NCBI RefSeq assembly: GCF_002741075.1
Contig: NZ_CP016634.1
Coordinates: 3,378,001 to 3,442,000 of the forward strand
Direction: 5' to 3'
From: Pseudomonas putida
GTDB lineage: Bacteria > Pseudomonadota > Gammaproteobacteria > Pseudomonadales > Pseudomonadaceae
DNA length: 64,000 nt
Made by a program: the position numbers and the translations under genes. Positions 1 to 7,995 of the stretch are shown piece by piece. Below the pieces are notes generated by a model. It searched no databases. It had not been told where the DNA came from and saw only the letters and a list, made by a program, of their open reading frames with translations. Positions within the stretch are counted from its first letter, which is position 1. Each line of letters opens with the position of its first letter.

Positions 1-174
1 GATGAAGCCGCAGATGGCGTAGCCGAGAATCATCGACGGACCAGCCGACTTCATCACGCCGGCCGAGCCCAGGAACAATCCGGTACCAATTGCGCCACCC
101 AGGGCAATCAGCTGGATATGGCGGTTCTTCAGGCCACGCTTGAGCTCGCCTGAAGGCATGTTTTGTCCACTCAT
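1..174 (-). CDS. Amino-acid permease, APC superfamily AAT family (N-terminal 58 residues only)
   Basis: Only the first 58 codons lie in the window; the gene continues past base 1. The protein starts with a short hydrophilic leader ([19 protein letters not shown]) and then enters a first membrane segment with the glycine-rich [13 protein letters not shown] motif. In AAT-type permeases (AroP, ProY, CycA and relatives) this unwound TM1 segment contacts the amino-acid backbone. Proton-coupled uptake of an amino acid across the inner membrane is therefore expected. The substrate cannot be told from this fragment. The ATG at 172-174 is the first in frame; an internal Met at residue 6 is possible but less likely. 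Confidence 0.85.
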   Translation of the reverse strand, partial: MSGQNMPSGELKRGLKNRHIQLIALGGAIGTGLFLGSAGVMKSAGPSMILGYAICGFI

Positions 175-756
175 GAACGAAGTCACCTGCTTGTTTTTAT
201 CTGTGACGGAATCGGACCCACCGCGCTCGTGGCGCAGCGGAATGGGCAAGGTGGTTACCTTGGGTTTCTTGGACGGGGGTGATGACACCGAGGGGCAGGC
301 CCCGGGTGACTCAACCAGGCGTCAGCAAGAGTGCGCGGTACGCATTGGGGTCACAGGTAAAACGCGGCGCATTGTATACCCCTGCGTACGCGCAGGCGTC
401 AACGCGTTGCGTCATTTCCTGATGAAAAAACGCAGCGATCCTGGGGGGATGGCCTGAAAAGGCAGAGTGATCGGCGTACATGGCGCCTCCATTTGTTGTT
501 TTCGATGCCCAGCTCTGCGGCCAGGCCCTGCACACGGCATGGGCGCTATATCAGCGTGCGGCGAGAGGTTGGACAAGGGGGCAAATGGCGGGGTAGTCGC
601 TCTGGAATGGGGTGTTTGGCAAAATCTGTTTACACCCGTAGGTAGGCCTGCGAAAAAGGCCGCATTTCGTAAAGAAATTGTTACAAGGCGGTCGGCAGAG
701 TTTCCAGATCGCAGGAAAAATCGCGCCGGATCAACACGTTAGATTTCTGAAGACAC
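175..756. other. Non-coding stretch upstream of the permease
   Basis: No convincing gene is seen in these ~580 bases. Open frames here lack ribosome-binding sites and recognisable protein content. The region should hold the promoter and leader of the permease on the minus strand. Two small features are visible: TTGTATACCC at 372-381, which matches 8 of 10 bases of the palindrome found at the purine promoters of this window, and a GC-rich near-palindrome (CCTGCGTACGCGCAGG) at 381-396. I assign no function to either. Confidence 0.5.
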
Positions 757-783
757 AAAAAAGGGGCCGCGATGCGGCCCCTT
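757..783 (-). terminator. Rho-independent terminator of rluB
   Basis: Read on the minus strand, a perfect 8-bp stem (GGGGCCGC / GCGGCCCC, 763-781) with a 3-base loop is followed by six T residues (757-762). It lies about 20 bases after the rluB stop codon. Confidence 0.9.
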
Positions 784-801
784 CTAGATGACGCTGAGCA
801 A

Positions 802-1878
802 TCAGCCACGCGGCTTGCCGCGGCCACGGCCTGCCGGCTTGTCCGCCTCTGGCTTGGCTGGGCGCTTACGCATCTCGCTCGGACGCTCGGCAACCGTGCT
901 GCTGCGTCCGCCCTTACGTGTCGCAGCGTCTTCACGCACCGGACGCTCACGTGCCGGACGTTCGGCCTGCCCCTCTTGGGCCTGCGCGGGACGCAGGGTC
1001 CGCACGCGCTCGCCACGACCCAGCGGGCGGGTGGACTTGCGCTGCATACGCTCGAGCTTGTCCTTGGCCTTGAGGTTCAACGCTGGCAATGCCACCGGCT
1101 GCAGGCCGACTTCGGCTGCCAGGATGTCGATCTCGCCCTGGGTCATTTCACGCCAGCGCCCCATCGGCAGGTCGGAATTGAGGAACACCGGACCGAAGCG
1201 CACGCGCTTCAGGCGGCTGACCACCACCCCCTGGGATTCCCACAGGCGACGCACCTCACGGTTACGACCTTCCATCACCACGCAGTGGTACCAGTGGTTG
1301 AAGCCTTCACCACCCGGGGCCTTCTGGATGTCGGTGAACTTCGCCGGGCCATCCTCGAGCATCACACCCGCCTTGAGACGATCGACCATGTCGTCGTCGA
1401 CCTCACCGCGCACACGCACCGCGTATTCACGGTCCATCTCGTAGGAGGGGTGCATCAGGCGGTTGGCCAGTTCACCGTCGGTCGTGAACAGCAGCAGGCC
1501 GGTGGTGTTGATGTCCAGACGACCGATATTGATCCAACGCCCTTCTTTCGGACGCGGCAAGCGGTCGAACACGGTCGGACGGCCTTCCGGGTCGTCGCGG
1601 GTGCAAATCTCGCCGTCAGGCTTGTTGTACATGATCACCCGGCGGGTGGCCTCGGCGGCCTCCACGCGCTTGATCAGCTTGCCGTCGACGGCAATGGCAT
1701 CGTGCAGGTCGACGCGCTGGCCAAGGGTGGCCTCGACGCCGTTGACCTTGATACGACCCTGGCTGATCCAGGCCTCGACGTCACGACGCGAGCCGACGCC
1801 GATACGCGCCAGCACCTTCTGCAGCTTTTCGCCGGACGGCGGGGTGGGTTGGGTTTCTTGCAGGTCTTGGTCACTCAT
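802..1878 (-). CDS. rluB: 23S rRNA pseudouridine synthase RluB
   Basis: 358 residues. Isomerises a uridine in helix 93 of 23S rRNA (U2605 in E. coli) to pseudouridine. An N-terminal S4 RNA-binding domain (about residues 16-60, EKLQKVLARIGVGSRRD) precedes an RsuA/RluB-type catalytic domain with the conserved GRLDINTTGLLLFT motif; Asp122 is the expected nucleophile. The C-terminal ~85 residues are a basic, low-complexity Arg/Lys/Pro tail, common in Pseudomonas RluB and a probable RNA contact. The ATG at 1876-1878 is chosen because GGGAGGTG lies 7 bases upstream; the frame is open further upstream, but that sequence is not family-like. It is first on the strand after the scpAB group and ends at its own terminator. 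Confidence 0.95.
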   Translation of the reverse strand: MSDQDLQETQPTPPSGEKLQKVLARIGVGSRRDVEAWISQGRIKVNGVEATLGQRVDLHDAIAVDGKLIKRVEAAEATRRVIMYNKPDGEICTRDDPEGRPTVFDRLPRPKEGRWINIGRLDINTTGLLLFTTDGELANRLMHPSYEMDREYAVRVRGEVDDDMVDRLKAGVMLEDGPAKFTDIQKAPGGEGFNHWYHCVVMEGRNREVRRLWESQGVVVSRLKRVRFGPVFLNSDLPMGRWREMTQGEIDILAAEVGLQPVALPALNLKAKDKLERMQRKSTRPLGRGERVRTLRPAQAQEGQAERPARERPVREDAATRKGGRSSTVAERPSEMRKRPAKPEADKPAGRGRGKPRG

Positions 1879-2092
1879 CTGGGCACCTCCCGGTGTAAGT
1901 AGTGAAAATCGTTTTTTTGGCGACGGATGCGCCAAAGGGGCGCGCATCATACGCGGTTCGGTGGACGAACGCACTGGAGACTAGCGGGTTTTCTCGACGG
2001 GGCTGTGAGTTTCCGCCCGAAGGTGCTGCATCCCCTTCACGAGCAGCCTCGCTGTATCTGTACAGGGTTACCCGCGAACGAGCCAGAACGGT

Positions 2093-2881
2093 CTACGGCT
2101 CAGGCTCATCCTCGACATTGGCAGCCTCATCTCGCACATCATCGAAATCGGTCTTGAGCCCCTCCTCCATCGCATCGAGTTCCACCAGCAGCGTACGGAA
2201 GCTGGTCTCCTCTCGCGGCGGCGCCTCGCCCTCCTCGTCCGCGCCCAGGCTCGCATCGGCCAGCGCCTGCAAGTGCGCAGGCACCGGCGCGTCATCCGGA
2301 TCCAGCAACGGCTCGGTGTCCATCTCGCGCAGTTCGGCCAGGGCCGGTAACTCATCCAGACTCTTGAGGTTGAAATGATCGAGCAATGCCTTGGTGGTAG
2401 CGAACATCGCCGGCCGACCGGGCACCTCGCGATAACCGACGATACGGATCCACTCACGCTCCATCAGGGTCTTGATGATGTTGCTGTTCACGGCCACACC
2501 ACGCACATCCTCGATCTCACCGCGGGTGATCGGCTGGCGATAGGCGATCAGCGCCAGGGTCTCCAGCAGCGCGCGGGAATAGCGCTGCGGACGCTCTTCC
2601 CACAGGCGGCCGACCCAGGGCGCAAAGTCCTCGCGGATCTGCAGACGGTAGCCGGTCGCCACCTCCTTGAGCTCGAAGGCGCGGCCATTGCAGGACTTGG
2701 CCAGGATCTCCAACGCTTTCTTGAAGACCGCAGGCGCGGGACGCTCGGCCTCTTCGAGCAACTCGTAGAGGCGCTCGAGCGACTGCGGCTTGCCAGAGGC
2801 CAGGAGGAAGGCTTCGATCAGCGAGGCCAGATCACGGGGTTCGTTCAGGTTCATCGGTAGGAAAGGCTTGCTCGTGGTCAC
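2093..2881 (-). CDS. scpB: Segregation and condensation protein ScpB
   Basis: 262 residues from the GTG at 2879-2881. ScpB is the winged-helix kleisin-associated subunit that dimerises and binds ScpA in the bacterial Smc-ScpAB condensin, which compacts and segregates the chromosome. The body (ASLIEAFLLASGKPQSLERL, then ALIAYRQPITRGEIEDVRGV, then a GREEVPGRP-like GYREVPGRPAMFAT turn) is diagnostic for the family. The C-terminal ~75 residues are acidic and probably disordered. The GTG overlaps the scpA stop as GTGA, implying translational coupling. An in-frame ATG at 2854 gives the conventional MNLNEPRDL start and is equally plausible. Confidence 0.93.
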   Translation of the reverse strand: MTTSKPFLPMNLNEPRDLASLIEAFLLASGKPQSLERLYELLEEAERPAPAVFKKALEILAKSCNGRAFELKEVATGYRLQIREDFAPWVGRLWEERPQRYSRALLETLALIAYRQPITRGEIEDVRGVAVNSNIIKTLMEREWIRIVGYREVPGRPAMFATTKALLDHFNLKSLDELPALAELREMDTEPLLDPDDAPVPAHLQALADASLGADEEGEAPPREETSFRTLLVELDAMEEGLKTDFDDVRDEAANVEDEPEP

Positions 2882-3705
2882 TCGGCCCGGGCGCGGACAT
2901 GGATCGGGGCAAAAGGCTCATTCTGCACCAGTTCGATGAGCGATTCCTTCACCAGTTCGAGAATCGCCATGAAGGTGACCACCACCCCCAACTTGCCTTC
3001 CTCGACGGCAAAGAGCTCGATGAACGGCACGAAGCCGCCACCCTTGAGGCGTTCGAGCACTTCGCTCATGCGCTCGCGGGTCGACAAGGTCTCGCGGGTG
3101 ATCTGATGGCTTTCGAACAGGTCATTGCGCCGCATCACCTGGGCCATGGACAGCAGGATTTCCTCCAGGGAAACATCGGGCAACAGCTTGCGGACCTTGG
3201 CCTGCGGCGCCTCCAGGCGCGGTACGACGATCTCCCGACCTACCCGCGGCAGCTCGTCGAGACCTTCGGCGGCGGCCTTGAAGCGCTCGTATTCCTGCAG
3301 TCTGCGGATCAGCTCGGCACGCGGGTCGCCTTCTTCCTCCTCGACTTCACTGGAGCGCGGCAGCAACATGCGCGACTTGATCTCGGCAAGCATGGCGGCC
3401 ATCACCAGGTACTCGGCGGCCAGCTCCAGGCGTACGCTCTTCATCAGCTCGACGTAGGACATGTACTGGCGAGTGATCTCTGCCACGGGGATGTCGAGGA
3501 TGTCGATGTTCTGTTTGCGGATCAGGTACAGCAGCAGGTCCAGCGGGCCTTCGAAGGCTTCGAGGAACACTTCCAGGGCATCGGGAGGGATGTACAGATC
3601 CAGCGGCAGTTCGGTCAGGGCCTCGCCATAGACCAGCGCCAATTGCAGCTGTTGCGGCGCCTCGCTGTCGGCGGCCAGGGCCTCGGCGTCCTGCACCTGG
3701 CTCAC
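2878..3705 (-). CDS. scpA: Segregation and condensation protein ScpA (kleisin)
   Basis: 275 residues. ScpA is the kleisin subunit that bridges the Smc heads and binds ScpB. The hallmark N-terminal block LEAFEGPLDLLLYLIRKQNI DI is present around residue 47, followed by IPVAEITRQYMSYVELM and the AAEYLVMAAMLAEIKSRMLLP Smc-neck-binding helix. The C-terminal winged-helix block (FIELFAVEEGKLGVVVTFMAILEL) is complete. The start is GTG at 3703-3705, overlapping the upstream yciO-like stop (GTGA), so yciO, scpA and scpB form a tightly coupled run. Confidence 0.95.
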   Translation of the reverse strand: MSQVQDAEALAADSEAPQQLQLALVYGEALTELPLDLYIPPDALEVFLEAFEGPLDLLLYLIRKQNIDILDIPVAEITRQYMSYVELMKSVRLELAAEYLVMAAMLAEIKSRMLLPRSSEVEEEEGDPRAELIRRLQEYERFKAAAEGLDELPRVGREIVVPRLEAPQAKVRKLLPDVSLEEILLSMAQVMRRNDLFESHQITRETLSTRERMSEVLERLKGGGFVPFIELFAVEEGKLGVVVTFMAILELVKESLIELVQNEPFAPIHVRARAE

Positions 3706-4331
3706 GCGGGTGCCAGGAAGGGCGCGGGATCGCCACAGCCAACGCGGATGACTTCCGGCTCATCGCCTTCCAGGCTGATCACCGTGGAGGCCTTGAGGTC
3801 ACCGAAGCCGCCATCGATGATCAGGTCCACATGATGCTCCAGACGCGCACGGATCTCGTAGGGGTCGGTCATCGGCTCTTCGTCACCGGGCAGGATGAGG
3901 CTCACGCTCATCAAGGGCTCGCCCAGCTCTTCGAGCAGTGCCCGGGCAATGGGGTTGGACGGGACCCGCAGGCCGATGGTGCGACGTTTTTCATGCATCA
4001 ATAGCCTGGGCACTTCCCGCGTGGCGTTGAGAATGAAGGTATAGGGCCCGGGAATGTGCGCCTTGAGCAGACGGAAGGTGGCTGTGTCGATCTTGGCGAA
4101 CAACCCCATCTGCGACAGGTCGCAGCACAGCAGCGTGAAATTGTGGTTCTTGTCCAGCTGGCGCAGCCGTCGGACCCTCTCCACGGCGGTCTTGTCACCG
4201 ATCTGACAGCCCATCGCATAGGCCGAGTCGGTCGGATAGACCACGACACCGCCTTTGCGGATGATCTCGACGGCCTGTTTGATCAGGCGCGCCTGCGGGT
4301 TTTCCGCATGAATCTGGAAAAATTGGCTCAC
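3702..4331 (-). CDS. yciO: Sua5/YciO/YrdC-family protein, YciO type
   Basis: 209 residues. It belongs to the double-stranded-RNA-binding YrdC/Sua5 fold, whose YrdC/TsaC members make threonylcarbamoyl-AMP for tRNA t6A. The YciO branch is a paralogue with a less certain role. Visible motifs are KGGVVVYPTDSAYAMGC (residues ~24-40), the KRRTIGLRVPSNPIARALL block and a closing STVISLEGDEPEVIRVG strand. The GTG at 4329-4331 gives the family-typical start VSQFFQIHAENP; an upstream ATG (4367) would overlap rnm by 23 bases. The gene sits 13 bases after rnm, and yciO next to rnm is a common gammaproteobacterial pairing. Confidence 0.85.
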   Translation of the reverse strand: MSQFFQIHAENPQARLIKQAVEIIRKGGVVVYPTDSAYAMGCQIGDKTAVERVRRLRQLDKNHNFTLLCCDLSQMGLFAKIDTATFRLLKAHIPGPYTFILNATREVPRLLMHEKRRTIGLRVPSNPIARALLEELGEPLMSVSLILPGDEEPMTDPYEIRARLEHHVDLIIDGGFGDLKASTVISLEGDEPEVIRVGCGDPAPFLAPA

Positions 4332-4344
4332 GTAGTCGTCCTGT

Positions 4345-5205
4345 TCATACCGCCATAGGCTGTTCATGGCTGAATCGGCGCCACAAAGGTGGCAGATCCT
4401 CGGGCAATGGCCGATAGGCACCGATCTCGCCCCAGGTGCCGGGGCCGTGGAAGTCACTGCCGGCACTTGCCAGCAGGCCGAACTCACGGGCGAGGATGGA
4501 CATCGTGCCCACCTGTTCGGCCGGCATCATCCCGTTGACCACCTCCAACGCCTGCCCGCCTGCCTGAATATAGTCTGCAATCAGCCGTCTGCGCTTACTG
4601 CGGGTCAATTCGTAATGCATGGGATGGGCCAGGCTCACCCAAGCGTTGGACCGACGCAGCGTGGCGACGGTTTCCTCCAGGGTCGGCCAGTGCAGCTTGA
4701 CGTCGCCCAGCTTGCCGGCGCCCAGCCACTTGCGAAACGCCTCGCCGCGGTCCTTGACGTGGCCAGCACGCACCAGGAACTCGGCAAAGTGCGGACGCGC
4801 CGGGGCGTTGCCGCTGTCACCCAGCTCCTGCTGCACCGCCCTGGCGCCTTCGAGCGTGCCGGGCATGCCCTTGGCCGCGAGCCGTCGGTCGATTTCCTCG
4901 GAGCGCAACCAGCGGCCACGGTGCAAGGCCTCGATAGCCTCGAGCAGCGGCGGTGCGTCGAGCGGGAAGTCATAGCCCAGCACATGGATCGTGGCGCCAC
5001 CCCAGGTGCAGGATAGCTCCACCCCACTGACCCAGCGCATGCCGTTGGCGTGGCAGGCCTGACGCGCCTCGGCCAGGCCTTCGATGGTGTCGTGGTCGGT
5101 CAGTGCCAACGTCTGCACCCCATGCTCGTGGGCCCGGGCGACCAGGGCCGAAGGCGACAAGGCGCCGTCGGAGGCCGTGCTGTGACAGTGCAGATCAACA
5201 TTCAT
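4345..5205 (-). CDS. rnm: PHP-domain phosphoesterase, RNase AM / YciV (TrpH) family
   Basis: 286 residues, cytoplasmic. Members are metal-dependent PHP phosphoesterases; E. coli RNase AM hydrolyses 3',5'-nucleoside bisphosphates and trims 5' ends of short RNAs and rRNA. The metal-ligand motifs are clear: [11 protein letters not shown] at residues 4-14, LTDHDT at 35-40, a GVELSC glutamate near 62, a SLAHP histidine near 193, and [10 protein letters not shown] near 248. The gene is divergent from yciB, with 67 bases between start codons, and heads the yciO-scpAB group. The general activity is well supported; the exact substrate is inferred from the family. Confidence 0.88.
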   Translation of the reverse strand: MNVDLHCHSTASDGALSPSALVARAHEHGVQTLALTDHDTIEGLAEARQACHANGMRWVSGVELSCTWGGATIHVLGYDFPLDAPPLLEAIEALHRGRWLRSEEIDRRLAAKGMPGTLEGARAVQQELGDSGNAPARPHFAEFLVRAGHVKDRGEAFRKWLGAGKLGDVKLHWPTLEETVATLRRSNAWVSLAHPMHYELTRSKRRRLIADYIQAGGQALEVVNGMMPAEQVGTMSILAREFGLLASAGSDFHGPGTWGEIGAYRPLPEDLPPLWRRFSHEQPMAV

Positions 5206-5272
5206 GGAGGAGCGCTTTCGCTGGAATCGATGTTTGTTATTATGCCGTCACATCCCGCTTCTGGCTGCCACT

Positions 5273-5869
5273 GTGAAACAATTCATCGATTTCATCCCGC
5301 TGTTGCTGTTCTTCATCGTCTACAAACTCGACCCGCGCGCGGTCGAAATCGCTGGCCACAGCGTCGAGTTCGGCGGCATCTACAGCGCCACGGCAGTGCT
5401 GATCCTCGGTTCCCTGGTGGTCTATGGCGCGCTGTTCCTGCGCCACGGCAAGCTCGAGAAGGGCCAGTTGCTGACCCTGGTCGCCTGCCTGGTATTCGGT
5501 GGCCTTACCCTGGCCTTCCATAGCGAAACCTTCCTCAAGTGGAAAGCGCCGGTGGTGAACTGGCTGTTCGCCCTGGCCTTCGCCGGCAGTCACTTTGTCG
5601 GCGACCGAGTCCTGATCAAACGCATCATGGGCCACGCCCTGAGCCTGCCGGATGCTATCTGGACGCGCCTGAACCTGGCATGGATCGGGTTCTTCCTGGT
5701 GTGCGGCGCCGCCAACCTGTTCGTCGCGTTCACGTTCCAGGACTTCTGGGTCGACTTCAAGGTGTTCGGCAGCCTGGGCATGACCGTGATCTTCCTGGTG
5801 GCCCAGGGCGTGTATCTGTCGCGCCACCTGCATGACAGCGACCCCTCCACTTCCAAACCTAAGGATTGA
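5273..5869 (+). CDS. yciB: Inner-membrane septation/envelope protein YciB (IspZ)
   Basis: 198 residues, about five transmembrane helices. YciB is an inner-membrane protein implicated in septum and envelope synthesis; Shigella ispZ mutants are blocked in cell separation. The start [19 protein letters not shown] and the central [20 protein letters not shown] block are characteristic. The GTG at 5273 is chosen because the protein then begins at the conserved KQFIDF; the frame is open upstream, but without a membrane-protein start. The stop is followed one base later by the yciI start, so the two are coupled. Confidence 0.93.
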   Translation: MKQFIDFIPLLLFFIVYKLDPRAVEIAGHSVEFGGIYSATAVLILGSLVVYGALFLRHGKLEKGQLLTLVACLVFGGLTLAFHSETFLKWKAPVVNWLFALAFAGSHFVGDRVLIKRIMGHALSLPDAIWTRLNLAWIGFFLVCGAANLFVAFTFQDFWVDFKVFGSLGMTVIFLVAQGVYLSRHLHDSDPSTSKPKD

Positions 5870-5870
5870 C

Positions 5871-6170
5871 ATGCTCTACGCCATCATCGCAAGCGACGTC
5901 GAAGGTTCCCTGGAAAAACGCCTGGCGGCCCGTCCGGCGCACATCGAGCGCCTGCAGCAGCTCAAGGCCGAAGGCCGTGTGGTCCTGGCCGGCCCGCACC
6001 CGGCGATCGACAGCAACGACCCAGGCGCCGCAGGCTTCACCGGCAGCCTGATCGTCGCCGAATTCGACTCCCTGGCCGCCGCCCAGGCTTGGGCCGATGC
6101 CGACCCGTACATCGCTGCCGGCGTGTACGACAAGGTCGTGGTCAAGCCTTTCAAGCAAGTCCTGCCTTGA
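5871..6170 (+). CDS. yciI: YciI-like protein (ferredoxin-like dimeric fold)
   Basis: 99 residues. Small soluble YciI/YCII domain ([19 protein letters not shown]...). The conserved active-site-like His and Asp are present in [11 protein letters not shown] (about 22-32) and [20 protein letters not shown] (about 77-96). The biochemical role of the family is unknown; some relatives are dehydrochlorinase- or muconolactone-isomerase-like. It starts 1 base after the yciB stop, an arrangement conserved in many gammaproteobacteria. Confidence 0.9.
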   Translation: MLYAIIASDVEGSLEKRLAARPAHIERLQQLKAEGRVVLAGPHPAIDSNDPGAAGFTGSLIVAEFDSLAAAQAWADADPYIAAGVYDKVVVKPFKQVLP

Positions 6171-6176
6171 TTGGGG

Positions 6177-6207
6177 GCGGGCCTCATGGCGTGATCATGA
6201 GGCCCGC
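6177..6207 (+). terminator. Strong hairpin after yciI, possible terminator
   Basis: A perfect 12-bp inverted repeat (GCGGGCCTCATG / CATGAGGCCCGC) with a 7-base loop begins 6 bases after the yciI stop. No T-run follows, so it may instead be a Rho-linked or RNA-stabilising hairpin. Confidence 0.55.
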
Positions 6208-6267
6208 ACTCATCTATTACGACCTGCGGCCGACAACCTTCTGAACCGATAGGAATCAGGAGTTCCA

Positions 6268-6654
6268 ATGCGCCGAGGTCCGATGTCCCTGCTGCTTTGC
6301 CTGCTGTCGCTGTCCCCTTTTGCCATTGCCGAAGAACCACTGTCGTTGACCGCTGCCGCGCAGATCACCGAACTGCAGCAACGCCTGCAGGACAGTGAGC
6401 AGCAACGTGCCGCGCTCAACCAACAACTGCAAGACACCCAGAGTGAGCAGGACAATGCCCAGCTCGCACGGCTGCGCCAGGAAAACCAGCGCCTGAAGCT
6501 TTCGCTCAAGGAGTTGCAGGCCAGCGCCCCGGTCCCGCTGCTCAGCGACCAGCAGCTGTGGTTCGTGATCGGTTCGGCCGTTGCACTGTTTTCGGCTGTC
6601 TGCGGTATCTTAGCCAGTGGCGGACACAGAAGACGCCGTCAATGGTTGAATTGA
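6268..6654 (+). CDS. Small exported coiled-coil membrane protein of unknown function
   Basis: 128 residues. A cleavable-looking signal peptide (MRRGPMSLLLCLLSLSPFAIAE) precedes a Gln/Glu/Leu-rich heptad-repeat coiled coil (about 27-88) and one C-terminal transmembrane segment (WFVIGSAVALFSAVCGILA, about 95-113) with a short Arg-rich cytoplasmic tail. The pattern resembles the C-terminal half of the TIGR04211 SH3-plus-coiled-coil proteins but lacks any SH3 domain. It ends 7 bases before the CpxR-like gene and is probably cotranscribed with it, suggesting an envelope-stress link. Function is not known. An internal ATG at 6283 is an alternative start. Confidence 0.75.
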   Translation: MRRGPMSLLLCLLSLSPFAIAEEPLSLTAAAQITELQQRLQDSEQQRAALNQQLQDTQSEQDNAQLARLRQENQRLKLSLKELQASAPVPLLSDQQLWFVIGSAVALFSAVCGILASGGHRRRRQWLN

Positions 6655-6661
6655 GTGAGTC

Positions 6662-7339
6662 ATGAGCGAGCTGTTACTGATTGATGATGACCAGGAACTC
6701 TGCGAGCTGCTCGGCAGCTGGCTGAGCCAGGAAGGGTTCACCGTACGTGCCTGCCATGACGGCCAGAGCGCGCGCCAGGCGCTGGCCGCCCACGCGCCGG
6801 CGGCCGTGGTGCTGGATGTAATGCTGCCTGACGGCAGTGGCTTGGAGCTGCTCAAGCAACTGCGAACCGAGCATGCGGAACTGCCGGTGCTGATGCTTTC
6901 GGCCCGCGGCGAGCCTCTGGACCGCATTCTGGGCCTGGAGCTGGGCGCCGATGACTACCTGGCCAAGCCCTGCGATCCACGCGAGCTTACCGCCCGTCTG
7001 CGCGCGGTGTTGCGCCGCAGCCACCCGGCTACCGGCAGCACCCAGCTCGAAGTCGGCGACCTGACCTTCAGTCCTGTGCGGGGCGTGGTCAGTGTCGATG
7101 CTCGCGAAATGACCCTCACGCTTTCCGAAAGTCGCATTCTCGAGGCACTGCTGCGCCAGCCTGGCGATCCACTGGACAAACAGGAACTGGCGCAGATCGC
7201 CCTGGGCCGCAAGCTGACCCTCTATGACCGCAGCCTGGACATGCATGTGAGTAACCTGCGCAAGAAGGTCGGCCCGCACCCTGATGGCCGCCCTCGTATC
7301 GTTGCCCTGCGCAGCCGCGGTTACTACTACAGCCTCTGA
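6662..7339 (+). CDS. cpxR: OmpR/PhoB-family response regulator, CpxR-like
   Basis: 225 residues. A receiver domain (1-~115) has the acidic pocket DDD at 8-10, phospho-acceptor Asp52 (VVLDVMLPDGSG) and the conserved Lys in DDYLAKPCDPREL. The C-terminal winged-helix DNA-binding domain ends LDMHVSNLRKKVGPHPDGRPRI with VALRSRGYYYSL, as in CpxR. It should activate envelope-stress genes when phosphorylated by the kinase encoded at 7996-9327. A Spy/CpxP-like gene lies between regulator and kinase, with a CpxR-type box in front of it. The CpxR assignment rests on sequence style and neighbours; a different OmpR-family name is possible. Confidence 0.88.
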   Translation: MSELLLIDDDQELCELLGSWLSQEGFTVRACHDGQSARQALAAHAPAAVVLDVMLPDGSGLELLKQLRTEHAELPVLMLSARGEPLDRILGLELGADDYLAKPCDPRELTARLRAVLRRSHPATGSTQLEVGDLTFSPVRGVVSVDAREMTLTLSESRILEALLRQPGDPLDKQELAQIALGRKLTLYDRSLDMHVSNLRKKVGPHPDGRPRIVALRSRGYYYSL

Positions 7340-7416
7340 GCGGCGAGCTGCAAGAAGGCCCTCTTCCACCACGGTTCGGTCTTGTAGCTCGCAGCTCATA
7401 GCTTGTAGCTCGAACC

Positions 7417-7432
7417 TTTACCAAGTCTTTAC
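7417..7432 (-). promoter_or_regulatory. Candidate CpxR box upstream of the Spy-like gene
   Basis: On the minus strand the sequence reads GTAAAGACTTGGTAAA: two direct GTAAA half-sites with 6 bases between them, matching the E. coli CpxR consensus GTAAA-(N4-8)-GTAAA. It lies 81 bases before the spy-like ATG and about 40 bases before a TAGACT hexamer (7465-7470) that could serve as a -10 element, a suitable place for an activator. Confidence 0.6.
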
Positions 7433-7512
7433 GCTCACCTGACCGCCCTTGACCTTGCTTTCCCTAGACTGGGCTCATCCGGTAACCACCGGCCCATGAA
7501 AGGAGAAACACC

Positions 7513-7929
7513 ATGCGCAAGACCCTTATCGCCCTGATGTTCGCCGCCGCCCTGCCAACCGTGGCCATGGCCATGCCCGAAGGCGGTCCGCACCACGGTG
7601 GCTGGCATCATCGCGGTGACGCGCCTTTCGCCCAACTGGACCTGAGCCGCGAGCAACGCCAGCAAATCGGCAAGCTGATGGGCGATCAAATGAAGCACCG
7701 CCGCGACATCACCGAACGCTACATCGCCAAGCTGCCGGCTGCCGACCAGAAAGCCATGAAAGACGAGATCAAAGCCAGCCACGACAAGACCCAGGCCGAT
7801 ATCCGCGCCCTGCTCAAGCCTGACCAGCAGAAGAAGTTCGACGAACTGCAAAAGGAACGCGCCACCCGTAAAGCCGAGTGGCAGGAGTTCCAGGCCTGGA
7901 AAGCTGAAAAAGGCACCAAGGCCCAGTAA
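7513..7929 (+). CDS. Spy/CpxP-family periplasmic chaperone-like protein
   Basis: 138 residues. A signal peptide (MRKTLIALMFAAALPTVAMA) is followed by a His/Gly-rich segment and an all-helical body. The Spy/CpxP LTxxQ-type repeats appear as LDLSREQRQQI (about 41-51) and LLKPDQQKKF (about 102-111). Such proteins are ATP-independent periplasmic chaperones and, in CpxP, inhibitors of the CpxA sensor. The RBS (AAAGGAGAAACACC) is good. The placement between cpxR and cpxA, together with the CpxR-like box, suggests feedback control of the sensor and stress-induced expression. The His-rich N-terminus might bind metal. Confidence 0.88.
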   Translation: MRKTLIALMFAAALPTVAMAMPEGGPHHGGWHHRGDAPFAQLDLSREQRQQIGKLMGDQMKHRRDITERYIAKLPAADQKAMKDEIKASHDKTQADIRALLKPDQQKKFDELQKERATRKAEWQEFQAWKAEKGTKAQ

Positions 7930-7943
7930 GCTGACAGCCCCGC

Positions 7944-7980
7944 GCCCGACCCGCCTCCCAGCGGGCCGGGCTTTTCTTGT
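7944..7980 (+). terminator. Intrinsic terminator/attenuator after the Spy-like gene
   Basis: An 11-bp stem with one mismatch (GCCCGACCCGC / GCGGGCCGGGC) and a 6-base loop is followed by TTTTCTTGTTTT. It stands directly before the kinase gene, so it may lower kinase expression relative to the chaperone. Confidence 0.8.
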
Positions 7981-7995
7981 TTTCAGGAGGTGCTC

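Noticed and set aside
372..381. TTGTATACCC upstream of the amino-acid permease as a seventh purine operator
   Set aside because: Only one half-site is complete, it is ~200 bases from the gene, and an amino-acid permease has no clear purine link.
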